Positions 11,142 to 23,008 of a stretch of DNA of 64,000 nt are shown here, in pieces; the stretch's first letter is position 1; each line of letters starts with the position of its first letter. The stretch is from Myrica gale. Its lineage: Eukaryota; Streptophyta; Magnoliopsida; Fagales; Myricaceae. Location: assembly GCA_963930655.1 (NCBI GenBank), contig OZ005606.1:17896001-17960000 (forward strand), read 5' to 3'. The translations under genes and the position numbers were made by a program. The notes under the pieces are model-generated. The model was not told where the DNA came from and ran no database searches. It saw only the letters and a program-made list of their open reading frames with translations.

Positions 11142-12699
11142 TGTGAGTCTTAAAGACAACCCAAGAGGAGGGTGAATTGGGTTTTTCAAAAACTTTTGAA
11201 CTCTTTTGCACACAAACCCAAAACGTTCTAATCAATATCTAGGAAAACTATGGACTAGATATATGCAAACAAAGATAACAACTATTGTAGATAAACAAGT
11301 TCAACCACGAAATACCAGCAGAAATAAAAGATAAGGGTAAGAGAGATGACACCAGTATTTTTAGGTGGTTCGGCCAATCTCTTGCCTACGTCCACCCCCA
11401 AGGCTATTGACTTCCTTGGGCTTCCTTCACTATTCTCCAAGTGATTACACACCTTAGCTTCCGGGGTGCTAAGGAACCGTTACAAAGCGTTTTCCGAGCT
11501 TACGCTTCAACTCGTTTTCCAAATCCCAAACCCTAGGGATTTCTTCTACTTCTCACAAGTAGGGTACAGTGTTCACACAACACTAGGAGGGTTTACAAAG
11601 ATTGGGTACAATGAGTGAAGGCTCTCTAAGCCAGATGTACAAGTGAGTAACTCAAGAAATGAAACGGCTCTCTAAGCCAAATCTACAAATGAATAGCTCA
11701 AGATATGGAAAAGGCTCACTAAGCCAAGTCTTCAAATGAAAGAACCTGAGTTTTGCTAGAGGAACAAGATCTTTTGAGAAAGCTTTGTAGAGTTGCAAGA
11801 TGATTCACGAGCTTTCTCTCTCAAGAAATTAGGGCAAGAATAATTTTCGTGTGAAGCTCTTCAAGTGTTGTTGTTTCTCTTTCAAACTTCTTCTATTTAT
11901 AGTCTCTAGGGCATCAGGGGTCTTCTTGTAAAGATTTGGAGCCGTTGGAGGTCATTTGGGTCCTTTGGAGACAACTTTTAAGTGAGTGACGTTGCTCCAG
12001 ATCTGAGAAATCGAAACATGTGTCGACACCATCCATGTATGTGTCGACACCTAGGAGTTTTGCCTGGAAACTCACTCTCGGGTGTATGACCAATGTGTCG
12101 ACACTTATGTCCAATGTGTCGACACTTCTCTTCAAAGTGTTGACCCTTCAAAATGCCTTGGAAACATGCCTTCGGGTGCATGTGCAATGTGTCGACACTA
12201 AGTGTATATGTGTCGACACCTTCAAATTGGCTTGGATGCTTGCTTTCTGTTGATAGTGCAATGTGTCGACACCTTTGGTCTATGTGTCGACACCTTCATC
12301 TTGGCCTAGGAACTTGCTTTCTGTTGAATGACCGATGTGTCGACACCTCTCCACTATGTGTCGACACCTTCACTTTGGCTTGAAACATGCCTTCTGGTGT
12401 ATGACCGATGTGTCGACACAATGATGACATGTGTCGACACCTTCAACACTTAGGCTGAAAAGTGTTTCTCTTGGCACCTTTAAGCAATCCCAAAAACATC
12501 TACAATGTAAAGATTGTCCAATAAGCTAGTGTAGTGGTGTTCAATTATATCTAAGGCCAATTTAAGCTTAGAGAACTCTTGATATCATTTTCTTAAAAAG
12601 ATTTGCAAATGTAGAATCTAAAGGTCTCAAACTAGTTGAAAAAGTTTGTTATCATCAAAATCAAAAATAGATTGTTTATAAAACAACCTTGGGCTAACA
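11142..12699 (-). repeat. SIRE-1 3' LTR
   Basis: 1,558 bp. On the minus strand it begins TGTTAGCCCAAGG and ends with TCTTTAAGACTCACA. The end carries AAACCCAATTCACCC, a block also present at the end of SIRE-2. It includes the first cluster of GTGTCGACAC palindromes (12,020-12,440) upstream of a minus-strand TATA box near 11,893-11,902. Confidence 0.92.
12020..12440. repeat. GTGTCGACAC paired-palindrome cluster 1 (SIRE-1 3' LTR U3)
   Basis: Twelve perfect 10-bp palindromes start at 12020, 12041, 12095, 12116, 12189, 12210, 12263, 12284, 12337, 12358, 12410 and 12431. They form six pairs, each with 11 bp between and 21 bp from start to start. A decayed thirteenth copy (GTGTTGACCC) starts at 12,137, again 21 bp on. 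Pairs are separated by 54-75 bp that often contain TCGGGTG (reverse of CACCCGA). Confidence 0.95.
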
Positions 12700-12713
12700 A
12701 TCTCCCCCTTTTT
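12700..12713 (-). other. SIRE-1 polypurine tract
   Basis: The minus-strand reading AAAAAGGGGGAGAT lies directly against the first base of the 3' LTR (TGTTAGCCC). Such tracts prime plus-strand DNA synthesis in LTR elements. Confidence 0.85.
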
Positions 12714-13266
12714 GATGATGACAAACCTAACTATTTATAAACCGTTGATACCAAAATGAAAAGCTCCCCCTGAGATTAGGCTGGAGTTTTTCAAGAGTTT
12801 TTAGCAAAAAGAACTTTAAGATTCTACGAAAATTTTGCAAGAGTTCCCTTTGTAAATAGAGGTTTTCCAAATTTTCAAAGCCTATAAAAACACTTCTATA
12901 ACATCCTCCAAACTCCCCCAAACTTCATCATTCAATTTCAGATCACAAGACTTCATATAGAGGAGAGTTTCAAGAAGATTACCTGAAGTACGATTCAGAT
13001 ATCCACAATGTTTCAAAACCTTATAACCAACATCAATGATATACCAATAAATAATCACAAGAAACAATACTCATAATACCAAGAATAAACCATACATTCA
13101 TCCAACAATTGTCCAAAATACAAATGCATCCAAATGTTCAAAAGATAAATACAGAGGAATGTCCTATCAGAAATTACATCAAAACGAAACTACTATCTAT
13201 TTCTCCCCCTTTGGCATCATCAAAAACAGAATAAGGGAGAGGCAAGGATAGGGAAGGCGGGGACAA
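12714..13266 (-). other. SIRE-1 3' untranslated region
   Basis: No gene is seen between the envelope-like ORF and the polypurine tract. It includes a second purine-rich block near 13,202-13,225 (minus-strand TGCCAAAGGGGGAGA), a sequence often repeated near the 3' end of SIRE-type elements. Confidence 0.6.
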
Positions 13267-14787
13267 TTATTCAAGTGGAGGAGGATCGTAGGCGACATCC
13301 CATTTCCTCAGCCAGTTAGTCCAGGTAGTGGAGAACCAGTACGTCCAGCGGATCACACGGGGCTGAAGATTACGATCAGCATCCAAATGACGTTCAGTAG
13401 CCGAGATCACTTCGCGGGAAGTGTTGACCATGGATTCCTTGAGGTGCACAGATGCCAAGGCGAACTCATCCACGGTCTTCTGAATTACATCACTAGCCAG
13501 TTTGATGCTTTTGTTGACTTGTTGCTGAACACCTTGTACATCCTCGGAGACGGTGTCAATGCGCTGTTGATGCTCCCCAAGCATCTTCTTGATATCCTCA
13601 AGACCCGTCTTGACGTCAGAGGAGAGACCGTCCATTTTCATGCTCAGTTGGTGCTGGGCCTCTTTAATTTCCTCAACAGAGGCTGCCAAGGAGTTAAGAC
13701 GTGAATCCCGAGACCCACCAACCTCTCTTCGGGAAGAACGCACAGCGGGTGAAGTAGTGGCATGCACTGGAGGTCGTTCTCTCGGAGGAGTGCCAGCGGT
13801 CATGGGTACCCTATCAGTGGCCTCAACCTCTGCCTCATTAGCAGATTCGTCCTCAGACTTTGAACCCCTTTCTTCTACCATGTGAGATGCGCCCGCACCT
13901 TTCTTAATCCACAGACCCTCATCATTCTTCATATACCCCATTAACTTCAAGGTTTTCTCATTGTACTCTTGGAAGATTTTGGGTTTCTCCTTAACCTCCC
14001 CAACTATGCCAACCTCGAAAGCATGAAACACATGGGTGAAATACATCCCATATGGCAGCCCTTGTTTCTTTTTCTCAATGGCCGCTTTCATGTGGTTTAG
14101 CATCAAATGGCCCAAGTTCATTCGAGTACGAGTTATTAAACAGTACATGATAAATAACTCTAAGTACGGCACGTACTCGAATTTGCCCGTTCTAGGTAAA
14201 ATGATATTGCATACCATGTGATGCAATATCCGTCTATGAACACTAAGGGCATTGGCCATGGGTTTAACTATCTCCTCTAGGGTTGGATCCTCCAACACAA
14301 CCCTAAGTATCTCAATGGGTTCTACTTCAGACATCCCCACCCAACTATAAGCATTATAGAAGCATTTTCCTTCATTGGGGGCCAATATCACAGAATTCAA
14401 CGATGTGACAGATAAGTCTAGGTGCTGAGCATTTACACAACTTGTCACATTCTCAGCAGATGTAATCTTAAGATTCGAATAAACTAACTTCACAAGGTAT
14501 GGAAAATAATCTAATTTCACAGTAACAAACTTATCCCATCCTTGGTACTCAAAAATCTCTTGAAAATCAAACTCATTTTGATTAAACCAATTGAAATCCA
14601 TCCACCTACCACCAAGAACTTTCCTCCCTCTAAAATCTTGAATAAATTTGTTCTTACAGAGGCCTGACCTGTATACATAGGCTTCTGTCATTGGCAGTGG
14701 TTCTTCCACCTCCTTTCCCTTCTTCTTTGCCCTCGGATTTGCAGGTGAAGTCGCCTTGGAGGATCGTTTTGGTCGACGTGAAGACAT
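13267..14787 (-). CDS. SIRE-1 envelope-like third ORF (plant transposon protein domain)
   Basis: A 506-residue ORF begins with a basic stretch (MSSRRPKRSSKATSP, then PRAKKKGKE), a possible nuclear signal. The middle part (about residues 30-290: GLCKNKFIQDFRGRKVLGGR, WDKFVTVKLDYFPYLVKLVY, MSEVEPIEILRVVLEDPTLE, VPYLELFIMYCLITRTRMNL) is the plant-specific domain known from third ORFs of SIRE/Maximus elements and annotated as putative plant transposon protein. The C-terminal third (LNSLAASVEEIKEAQHQLSM onward) is a long heptad coiled coil. The frame looks open. It lies downstream of pol, as expected for this lineage, and has no convincing signal peptide, so the envelope label is by position and family only. 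Confidence 0.8.
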   Translation of the reverse strand: MSSRRPKRSSKATSPANPRAKKKGKEVEEPLPMTEAYVYRSGLCKNKFIQDFRGRKVLGGRWMDFNWFNQNEFDFQEIFEYQGWDKFVTVKLDYFPYLVKLVYSNLKITSAENVTSCVNAQHLDLSVTSLNSVILAPNEGKCFYNAYSWVGMSEVEPIEILRVVLEDPTLEEIVKPMANALSVHRRILHHMVCNIILPRTGKFEYVPYLELFIMYCLITRTRMNLGHLMLNHMKAAIEKKKQGLPYGMYFTHVFHAFEVGIVGEVKEKPKIFQEYNEKTLKLMGYMKNDEGLWIKKGAGASHMVEERGSKSEDESANEAEVEATDRVPMTAGTPPRERPPVHATTSPAVRSSRREVGGSRDSRLNSLAASVEEIKEAQHQLSMKMDGLSSDVKTGLEDIKKMLGEHQQRIDTVSEDVQGVQQQVNKSIKLASDVIQKTVDEFALASVHLKESMVNTSREVISATERHLDADRNLQPRVIRWTYWFSTTWTNWLRKWDVAYDPPPLE

Positions 14788-15007
14788 TTGGGCCGAATGG
14801 AGGAGAAATGGGGTGATGGCGCGGGGGTGTTGAGAGAGAGAGAGAGAGATTGGGTGAGTGAGAGGAGAGATTGAGAGAAGGAATCGCGTGGGTTTTGGGA
14901 GAGAAAGAGGTCTGAAAAGGAGAGAGAGAGATTTCGAGCCCTAACAATTGGAAAATGAAATGAACAACGCCTGAAACCCTATTTTAAAAACGGGAGTCCC
15001 GATATAT

Positions 15008-15269
15008 GCGTCGACACTTAGTCCTTATGTGTCGACACATTGGTCATGCTCCCGAATGTGTTTGAAAAATACTCACGAAAGATGTGTCGACACTTAGTCC
15101 TTATGTGTCGACACATTGGTCATGCTCCCGAATGTGTTGAAAAATACTCTCTCGGGTACAAGGCTTATGTGTCGACACTATGCATATATGTGTCGACACA
15201 ATCTTCTCCAGTGAAGAAAGAGGCCATTAAAACCAGATGTGTGACACTTGGTTCTTGAAGTGTCGACAC
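15008..15269. repeat. GTGTCGACAC paired-palindrome cluster 2 (SIRE-1 spacer between pol and envelope-like ORF)
   Basis: Copies start at 15008 (GCGTCGACAC), 15029, 15084, 15105, 15169, 15190, 15239 (one base short) and 15260. They form four pairs with 21-bp start-to-start spacing. The linking text (ATTGGTCATGCTCCCGAAT) is the same unit as in the LTR, but runs opposite to the LTR copy relative to the element's own direction. The cluster lies 220-480 bp ahead of the envelope-like ORF start. Confidence 0.92.
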
Positions 15270-15425
15270 ATAGCATGAAAACATGATTTTTCACGAAGAT
15301 TCACAAGAGAAAACATGCGATATGATACAAAAATCATTGAACAAAACTTCAACCAACATTCAAAGCATGATCAATGCAATCAACCAATGTTATTTAAGAG
15401 AAGAAACACAATAATATTCAAAAGT

Positions 15426-18400
15426 TCATCCCAATGGAAAATTCATTCCTATCTCTTGGCGAATAAAACAGAATCTATCCTCATTAAGGGGTTTTGTGAA
15501 AATGTCCGCCAATTGAAGGTCGGTATTTACGAATTCAAGAACGATATCCCCTTTTTGAGCATGATCTCTAATAAAATGATGTTTTATCTCAATGTGTTTA
15601 GTCCTAGAGTGCTGAATAGGATTTTTAGTGAGATTTATAGCACTGGTGTTGTCACATTTTATTGGGATGAGAGAATAATGAAGATTAAAATCTTCCAATT
15701 GTTGTTTCATCCACAATACTTGTGCACAACAATTGCCTATAGCAATATACTCGGCTTCCGTGGTTGATAGAGCAACGGAATTTTGTTTCTTACAACACCA
15801 AGAGACTAGTGAGGGTCCAAGAAATTGGCATGCACCACTAGTACTCTTTCTATCAATTTTGCATCCAGCATAATCCGCATCCGAGTATCCTTGTAAATTA
15901 AATTCAACACTCTTAGGATAAAACAGACCAAGATTTTGAGTGCCAACAAGATATCTAAAAATTCTTTTAACAGCAAGGAGATGAGATTCCTTTGGACATG
16001 ATTGATATCTAGCACACATGCAAACACTGAACATTATATCAGGTCTACTAGCGGTAAGATAGAGTAAAGAGCCAATCATACCTCGATATTTTGTTTGGTC
16101 CACATCCTTACCTTTCTCATCTTTTTCCAATTTTGTGGATGGACTCATGGGTGTACTCATTGGTTTTGAATTGTCCATGTTGAATCGTTTGAGGAGATCC
16201 CTTGTATATTTAGCTTGATTAATGAAGATCCCTTCATTGTTTTGCTTGATTTGAAGTCCGAGAAAATAGTTTAGTTCTCCCATGAGGCTCATCTCGAACT
16301 CACCTTGCATTACTTGAGCAAATTCTTGACACAAGGATTCGTTAGTAGATCCAAAAATAATATCATCGACATAAATTTGGACTATCAACAATTCATTCTC
16401 TTTTTCTTTTGTGAAGAGAGTTGTATCAATTTTTCCTTGTACAAAGCCATTTTCAATTAGAAAGGAACTAAGACGTTCATACCATGCTCGAGGTGCTTGT
16501 TTTAATCCATAAAGTGCTTTTGTGAGCTTGTACACATGATTTGAGAGATTTTCATCCTCAAATCCTGGTGGTTGCTCAACATAGACTTCCTCAGTGAGGA
16601 ATCCATTTAAAAATGCAATTTTCACATCCATTTGAAATAATTTGAAATCTTTATAGCAAGCGAAAGCGAGTAACATGCGAATGGATTCCAAACGAGCAAC
16701 AAGAGCAAAGGTTTCATCAAAATCAATTCCTTCTTCTTGATTGTAACCTTGGGCTACTAATCTTGCTTTGTTCCTTACTACTACTCCGGATTCATCCATT
16801 TTGTTTCTAAAAACCTATTTTGTACCAATAACTGGATAATCCTTGGGTCTAGGAACTAGATGCCATACTTGGTTTTTATCAAATTGTTTTAGTTCATCTT
16901 CCATAGCATGGATCCAACTTTCATCATCTTTAGCCTCAGAAAAATTCTTAGGCTCAAGTTGAGAAAGAAAAACAAGATTATTGGCTTGAAGAAATGAAGA
17001 TCTAGTTCTTACCCCTTTTTCAACATTACCAATGATTTGTTGCGGAGGATGATTCTTGATGTATTTCCACGACTTTGGCAAGTCATTGTCATCGTGATGA
17101 GATTCCTCTTGAATCTTTTGGGGTTCTTCCTCTTTTACCGTTGATTCTTCTTTGTCCATGTTGATAGTGAGTTGATCTACTTCTTTGGTGAGGTCTATAA
17201 CATCTTCGTCATTATTCCTCACAAGATTGTTAGATTCATCAAAAACAACATGAACAGATTCTTCTACAACTAGAGTACGTTTATTGAATATACGATAAGC
17301 TTTACTAGAAGTTGAGTAGCCAAGAAATATACCTTCGTCGGCTTTCGCATCAAACTTACCCAAATTGTCCTTGTTGTTGTTTAGGACAAAACATTTACAT
17401 CCGAATATATGAAAGTAACCAATGTTGGGTTTTCTGTCATTCCATAGCTCATAAGGTGTTTTCTTGAGGATTGGTCTAATCATGCATCGGTTCATAACAT
17501 AGCAACTTGTGTTAACTGCTTCAGCCCAGAAGTAGTCAGGCAAGTTGTTTTCACAAAGTATGGTTCTAGCCATCTCTTCAAGGGTCCTATTCTTCCTCTC
17601 TACAACACCGTTTTGTTGAGGAGTTCTAGGATCCGAGAAGTTATGGTTAATACCATTTTCATCACAGAATTTTTCAAAGGAGGAATTTTCAAATTCTCTT
17701 CCATGATCACTCCTTATGCTAGAAATAACAAAACCTTTTTCATTTTGGATTTTCTTGCTAAGTTTTTCAAAAGCATGAAATGCCTCATCCTTATGAGCCA
17801 AGAATATAACCCATGTAAATCTACTAAAGTCATCAACAACAACAAAGCCAAAACGTTTGCCACCCAAACTCAAAGTCCGGGTTGGACCAAATAAGTCCAT
17901 GTGTAGAAGTTGAAGTGGTCTAGTAGTGGACACAATGTTTTTGGGTTTAAAGGAGGTTTTGGTTTGTTTGCCCTTTTGACATGCTGCACAAATCTTATCT
18001 TTTTCAAAAGAAAGGTTAGGTAAACCCAAAACAAGATCCTTTTTTGCAAGTTTTGAAATCAAGTCCATGCTTGCATGAGCAAGTCTTCTATGCCACAACC
18101 AACTATCTTTGTCATTTAGAGCTGAAAGACATTTTATGTTTTCTGAAGAGATGCTCTCTAAATGAACAATATACACATTTTCAAATCTGTGACCGACAAA
18201 CAAAACTTTCTTGTTTTCAATGTTCTCAACAAGACACATAGATGATTCAAAAATGACTCGGTTTCCTTTGTCACACAATTGACTAATACTAAGAAGGTTA
18301 TGCTTTAAACCTTCGACAAGAAGAACATTATCAATTGAGGAATTGGGATACTTACCAATGCTTCCAACTCCGAGTATTTTACCTTTTCCATTGTCACCAA

Positions 18401-18590
18401 AAGTGACTGATCCTTTGTTTTTAGGATGAAATGAGTTGAACCATCTTTTCTCTCCGGTCATGTGCTTGGAGCATCCACTATCAAGAATCCAATGGTCCTT
18501 GACATCTTCTGACTTCAAGCACACCTGCATAAATAATCAATTCTTGATCTTTGGTACCCAAATCCTTTTGGGTCCATTAGTATTAGAACT
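15426..18590 (-). mobile_element. SIRE-1 pol region (fossil)
   Basis: In order on the minus strand: protease (ILDSGCSKHMTG near 18,480), GAG-pre-integrase (SWLWHRRLAHASMDLISKLA), integrase core (LLHMDLFGPTRTLSLGGKRF, then IRSDHGREFENSSFEKFC), reverse transcriptase ([36 protein letters not shown]) and RNase H ([40 protein letters not shown]). All domains are recognisable and close to the family consensus. Broken in about two places. Confidence 0.9.
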
Positions 18591-18598
18591 GATTTCTT

Positions 18599-20185
18599 TC
18601 ATCTTGTCTTACGGACCCACATAAATTTAATCCCATAAGAGGATTTCTTTTTAGTTTGACAGACATGTGATATGTGACCAGATTTACCACAAAAGTTGCA
18701 TAGCATAAATGATGGAGATGATTTTGTGATCATGTAAGAGTAAGATTTTTGATCTTGAAAAGAATCATATCCAATACCACTTTTATTAAAGCAACACCTT
18801 TGAGACCCAAGAAGAATGTCAAGGTTTTTCTTTCCTTGAGTAAATCTTGCAAGATCTTTTGTGAGAGAGTCAACCTTCATTTTCAAAGCTTTATTTTCAA
18901 TAATCAAGGTATTTGACTCTTTTTGTAAAGATTTTTCATTTTCTTGAGTAGTTCTTGCGAGATCATCTCTAAAGGATATAACTTGACTTTTCAAAATATC
19001 GTTCTCTTTAGCAATACTTTCAAAATTCCTTTTAAGAGAACTATATTTTGAGATCATTATTTTAAATTCAATATATTGGTCATCAAAGGCATCTTGTAGT
19101 TCCTCAAGTGTAAAGGAATAAAGCAAAGAGTCTTGTACCTCATCTTCATCTTCTTTTGCCATGAGACACAAGTTTGCAGCTTCTTCATCACTTTCGCTGC
19201 TGCTTTCATCAGATTCTCCCCATGCAGCCAAGAATGCTTTCTTCTTGCTTTTGAAGTCTCTTAACTTCTTGTGTGTCTCGAGATTGGGGCAATCAGACTT
19301 TATATGCCCGGGCTTCTTGCATCCAAAGCAGATAATCTCATTTTTCTTACTGCTATCACCCTTGAAGTGCGTTTTCCTTGAGAATCTTTTATCCCCTTGT
19401 TTCTTGCGGAAGAACTTCTTGAATTTCTTGGTGAATAGGGCAAATTCTTCATCATCATCCTCAGAGGATTCATCTTCACTCGAGCATGTTGCTTTTAATG
19501 CTACGCCCCTTTTTCTTCTACCTTCGTCCTCATCCTCCTTTACTTGATTCATCTCATGTGTCATGAGAGATCCCATGAGTTCGTCAAGTGATAGCTTTGT
19601 CAAATCCTTAGCTTCTTGAATTGCTGTCACTTTAGGCTCCCAAGTCTTAGGAAGACATCTGAGGATCTTTCTCACCATTTCAACATTAGTATACTCTTTT
19701 CCGAGAGATTTTAATCCATTTATAATATCAGTGAAACGAGTAAACATAGAGAAGATAGATTCATCAGATTTCATTTTGAACAGTTCATAATTATGCACAA
19801 GCATACTAATCTTGTTTTCTTTAACTTGATTAGTACCTTCATGGGATACTTCTAGCTTATCCCAAATTTCTTTTGCGGTATCGCATCCTGAAATTCGATT
19901 GAACTCATTTGCATCAAGTGCACAGTATAGCACATTCATGGCTTTAGAATTCAAAGACATAAGTTTAAGATCGGTATCATCCCAATCTTTTTCGTCCTTC
20001 AGTTTACCCTCCTTGTCTCTAGGAAATCTAGGACCTCTGGAGATAACTCTCCATAGTTCATAATCTACGGCTTGGATGTAGATTCTCATCCTTGCCTTCC
20101 AATAGTTATATGCATTTCCATTAAACAAGGGAGGTCGATTCGTCGACTGCCCTTCAGCCAAGGTTGTGCCAACTGGGGTTGTCAT
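18599..20185 (-). mobile_element. SIRE-1 gag region
   Basis: An open stretch of 528 codons begins MTTPVGTTLAEGQSTNRPPL and continues FNGNAYNYWKARMRIYIQAV, the usual start of SIRE-type gag. A CCHC zinc knuckle (CFGCKKPGHIKSDC, about residue 290) and a second one near the C-terminus (CNFCGKSGHISHVC) are visible. Acidic and coiled-coil stretches separate them. In the native element gag continues into pol; the SIRE-type large gag is typical. Confidence 0.9.
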
Positions 20186-20206
20186 AATAATGAGCTAGTA
20201 ACCTCA

Positions 20207-20218
20207 GCTCCGATACCA
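20207..20218 (-). other. SIRE-1 primer-binding site
   Basis: The minus-strand reading TGGTATCGGAGC lies 2 bp from the 5' LTR. It matches the initiator methionine tRNA 3' end (consensus TGGTATCAGAGC) except at one base, as is common in plant copia elements. Confidence 0.85.
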
Positions 20219-20220
20219 AT

Positions 20221-21800
20221 TGTGAGTCTTAAAGACAACCCAAGAGGGGGGTGAATTGGGTTTTTCAAAAACTTTTGTACTCTTTTGCACACAAACCCAA
20301 AACATTCTAATCAATATCTAGGAAAAACTATGGACTAGATATATGCAAACAAAGATAACAACTATTGTAGATAAACAAGTTCAATCACGAAATACCAGCA
20401 GAAATAAAAGAGAAGGGTAAGAGAGATGACACCAGTATTTTTAGGTGGTTCGGCCAATCTTTTGCCTACGTCCACCCCCAAGGCTATTGACTTCCTTGGG
20501 CTTCCTTCACTATTCTCCAAGTGATTACACACCTTAGCTTCCGGGGTGCTAAGGAACCGTTACAAAGCGTTTTCCGAGCTTACGCTTCAACTCGTTTTCC
20601 AAATCCCAAACCCTAGGGATTTCTTCTACTTCTCACAAGTAGGGTACAGTGTTCACACAACACTAGGAGGGTTTACAAAGATTGGGTACAATGAGTGAAG
20701 GCTCTCTAAGCCAGATTTACAAGTGGGTAACTCAAGAAATGAAACGTCTCTCTAAGCCAAATCTACAAATGAATAGCTCAAGATATGGAAAAGGCTCACT
20801 AAGCCAAGTCTTCAAATGAAAGAACCTGAGTTTTGCTAGAGGAACAAGATCTTTTGAGAAAGCTTTGTAGAGTTGCAAGATGATTCACGAGCTTTCTCTC
20901 TCAAGAAATTAGGGCAAGAATAATTTTCGTGTGAAGCTCTTCAAGTGTTGTTGTTTCTCTTTCAAACTTCTTCTATTTATAGTCTCTAGGGCATCAGGGG
21001 TCTTCTTGTAAAGATTTGGAGCCGTTGGAGGTCATTTGGGTCCTTTGGAGACAACTTTTAAGTGAGTGACGTTGCTCCAGATCTGAGAAATCGAAACATG
21101 TGTCGACACCATCCTTGTATGTGTCGACACCTAGGAGTTTTGCCTGGAAACTCACTCTCGGGTGTATGACCAATGTGTCGACACTTATGTCCAATGTGTC
21201 GACACTTATGTCCAATGTGTCGACACTTCTCTTCAAAGTGTTGACCCTTCAAAATGCCTTGGAAACATGCCTTCGGGTGCATGTGCAATGTATCGACACT
21301 AAGTGTATATGTGTCGACACCTTCAAATTGGCTTGGATGCTTGCTTTCTGTTGATAGTGCAATGTGTCGACACCTTTGGTCTATGTGTCGACACCTTCAT
21401 CTTGGCCTGGGAACTTGCTTTCTGTTGAATGACCGATGTGTCGACACCTCTCCACTATGTGTCGACACCTTCACTTTGGCTTGAAACATGCCTTCTGGTG
21501 TATGACCGATGTGTCGACACCATGATGACATGTGTCGACACCTTCAACACTTAGGCTGAAAAGTGTTTCTCTTGGCACCTTTAAGCAATCCCAAAAACAT
21601 CTACAATGTAAAGATTATCCAATAAGCTTGTGTAGTGGTGTTCAATTATATCTAAGGCCAATTTAAGCTTAGAGAACTCTTGATATCATTTTCTTAAAAA
21701 GATTTGCAAATGTAGAATCTAAAGGTCTCAAACTAGTTGAAAAAGTTTGTTATCATCAAAATCAAAAATAGATTGTTTATAAAACAACCTTGGGCTAACA
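20221..21800 (-). repeat. SIRE-1 5' LTR
   Basis: 1,580 bp, about 99% identical to the 3' LTR. It is 22 bp longer because of one extra base and an extra 21-bp palindrome-plus-spacer unit. A minus-strand TATA box (CTATAAATAG) lies near 20,974-20,983, downstream of the palindrome cluster in the direction of transcription. Confidence 0.92.
21100..21541. repeat. GTGTCGACAC paired-palindrome cluster 3 (SIRE-1 5' LTR U3)
   Basis: Thirteen copies start at 21100, 21121, 21175, 21196, 21217, 21290 (GTATCGACAC), 21311, 21364, 21385, 21438, 21459, 21511 and 21532, plus a decayed one at 21238. Within pairs the period is always 21 bp. The 21175/21196/21217/21238 run is four sites in a row at 21-bp steps and shows expansion by exactly one period relative to the 3' LTR. 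Confidence 0.95.
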
Positions 21801-21805
21801 AACTG

Positions 21806-23008
21806 TCTCTAAGGCATAACCCCAAAAATAAACAGGAAATTGTGACAGGCTCATCATTGACCGAACCATATCTAATAGTGTTCGGTTTCTTCTTTCTGCA
21901 ACCATTATGTTATGGCATAGCACGGGGAGTCAATTGAGATATGATGTATTTCTCTCTGAGAAGAGATTGAAAATCTCCGGAGAGAATTCACCTCCTCTAT
22001 CAGACTAGAGTATCTTAATACTCCTTTCCAGTTGATTTTCAACTTCACTCTGAAACTCTTTGAACTTTTCAAAGGATTGAGACTTGTGTCTCATCAGGTA
22101 TAGGTAACCATACTTGGAATAATCATCAATGAATGTGATGAAGTATGAGAACCCTCCTCTGGCTATGTGGTTAAAAGGACCACATACATCAGTGTGAACT
22201 AACTCTAACAACTTTGTGGCTCTATTTCCTTTTCCTCTAAAAGGATTCTTGGTCATCTTTCCTTGCAAGTAAGGCTCGTAAATTAGGTATGGCTCAACCT
22301 TCACAAGCTCTAACGGCCCATCCCTTACTAATCTGTTGATCCTATCATGATTAACATGACCAAGTCTTAGATGCCACAAGTAAGTGGGATTGACATCCCT
22401 CTTCCTCTTGAGAGTTTTCACACTGGTATCTACATCATTCTCTATATTATTCACAGAGTCTACAACATTTTCCAAAATATAAAGATCATCTATCATAGTA
22501 CCAGAAGCAATAAAAAGATTGTGAAACTTAATAACAAGTTTAGTATTAAAGACAACAGAATATCCAGATATTCCAAGTTTTGAAACAGAAATTAAGTTTC
22601 TACGACATTTTGGTACATATAGACAATCTTCCAAAAGTAAAACTTTATTAAGTTGTAGACTTAAGTGAAAAGTTCCTATGGCGGTTGCTGCGACACTTGC
22701 AGTCGTCCCCATCTTTAGGATGACTTCCCATTCCTCTAGTCTCCGGGTTTCTTTAAACCCTTGCAACATATTGCAAATATGAGACGTTGTGCCTGAATCG
22801 ACACACCATGAATTTAATGGACAATCTACTAAATTCATTTCAATGATGAGCATATCTTCAGAAGGATTCTTTTGCTTCAAAGAAGCAAGATACACGCGAC
22901 AATTCCTTTTCCAATGACCTGGTTTGCCGCAGTGGAAACAATTTCCTTTAGTCTTCTTATCCGGCTTGCTCTTGTCCTCATTCTTTGCCTTTGAGCTAGG
23001 CTGAGACC
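21806..23008 (-). mobile_element. Copia-1 pol/gag, part 2: integrase core, protease and gag zinc knuckle (fossil)
   Basis: Minus-strand translation shows the CCHC knuckle CFHCGKPGHWKRNC, the protease block SWCVDSGTTSHICNMLQG, the GAG-pre-integrase block YLWHLRLGHVNHDRINRLV, and the integrase start LLELVHTDVCGPFNHIARGG, then FITFIDDYSKYGYLYLM. It is the middle of copia-1, lying between insertions SIRE-1 and solo LTR B. Broken as part of copia-1. Confidence 0.9.

Larger units (their letters stand above)
11142..21800 (-). mobile_element. SIRE-1: nearly complete SIRE/Maximus-type Ty1/copia element with envelope-like ORF
   Basis: It is bounded by LTRs 11,142-12,699 and 20,221-21,800 and by 5-bp target duplications AACTG (11,137-11,141 and 21,801-21,805). 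In minus-strand order: 5' LTR, primer-binding site, gag, pol, a spacer with palindrome repeats, an envelope-like ORF, polypurine tract, 3' LTR. I count about 15 substitutions plus a 1-bp and a 21-bp indel between LTRs, roughly 1% divergence, so the insertion is recent (under about 1 My at 7e-9 per site per year; older if the plant evolves slowly). Almost whole, with about two or three breaks in the coding part. It sits inside copia-1. Confidence 0.92.
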
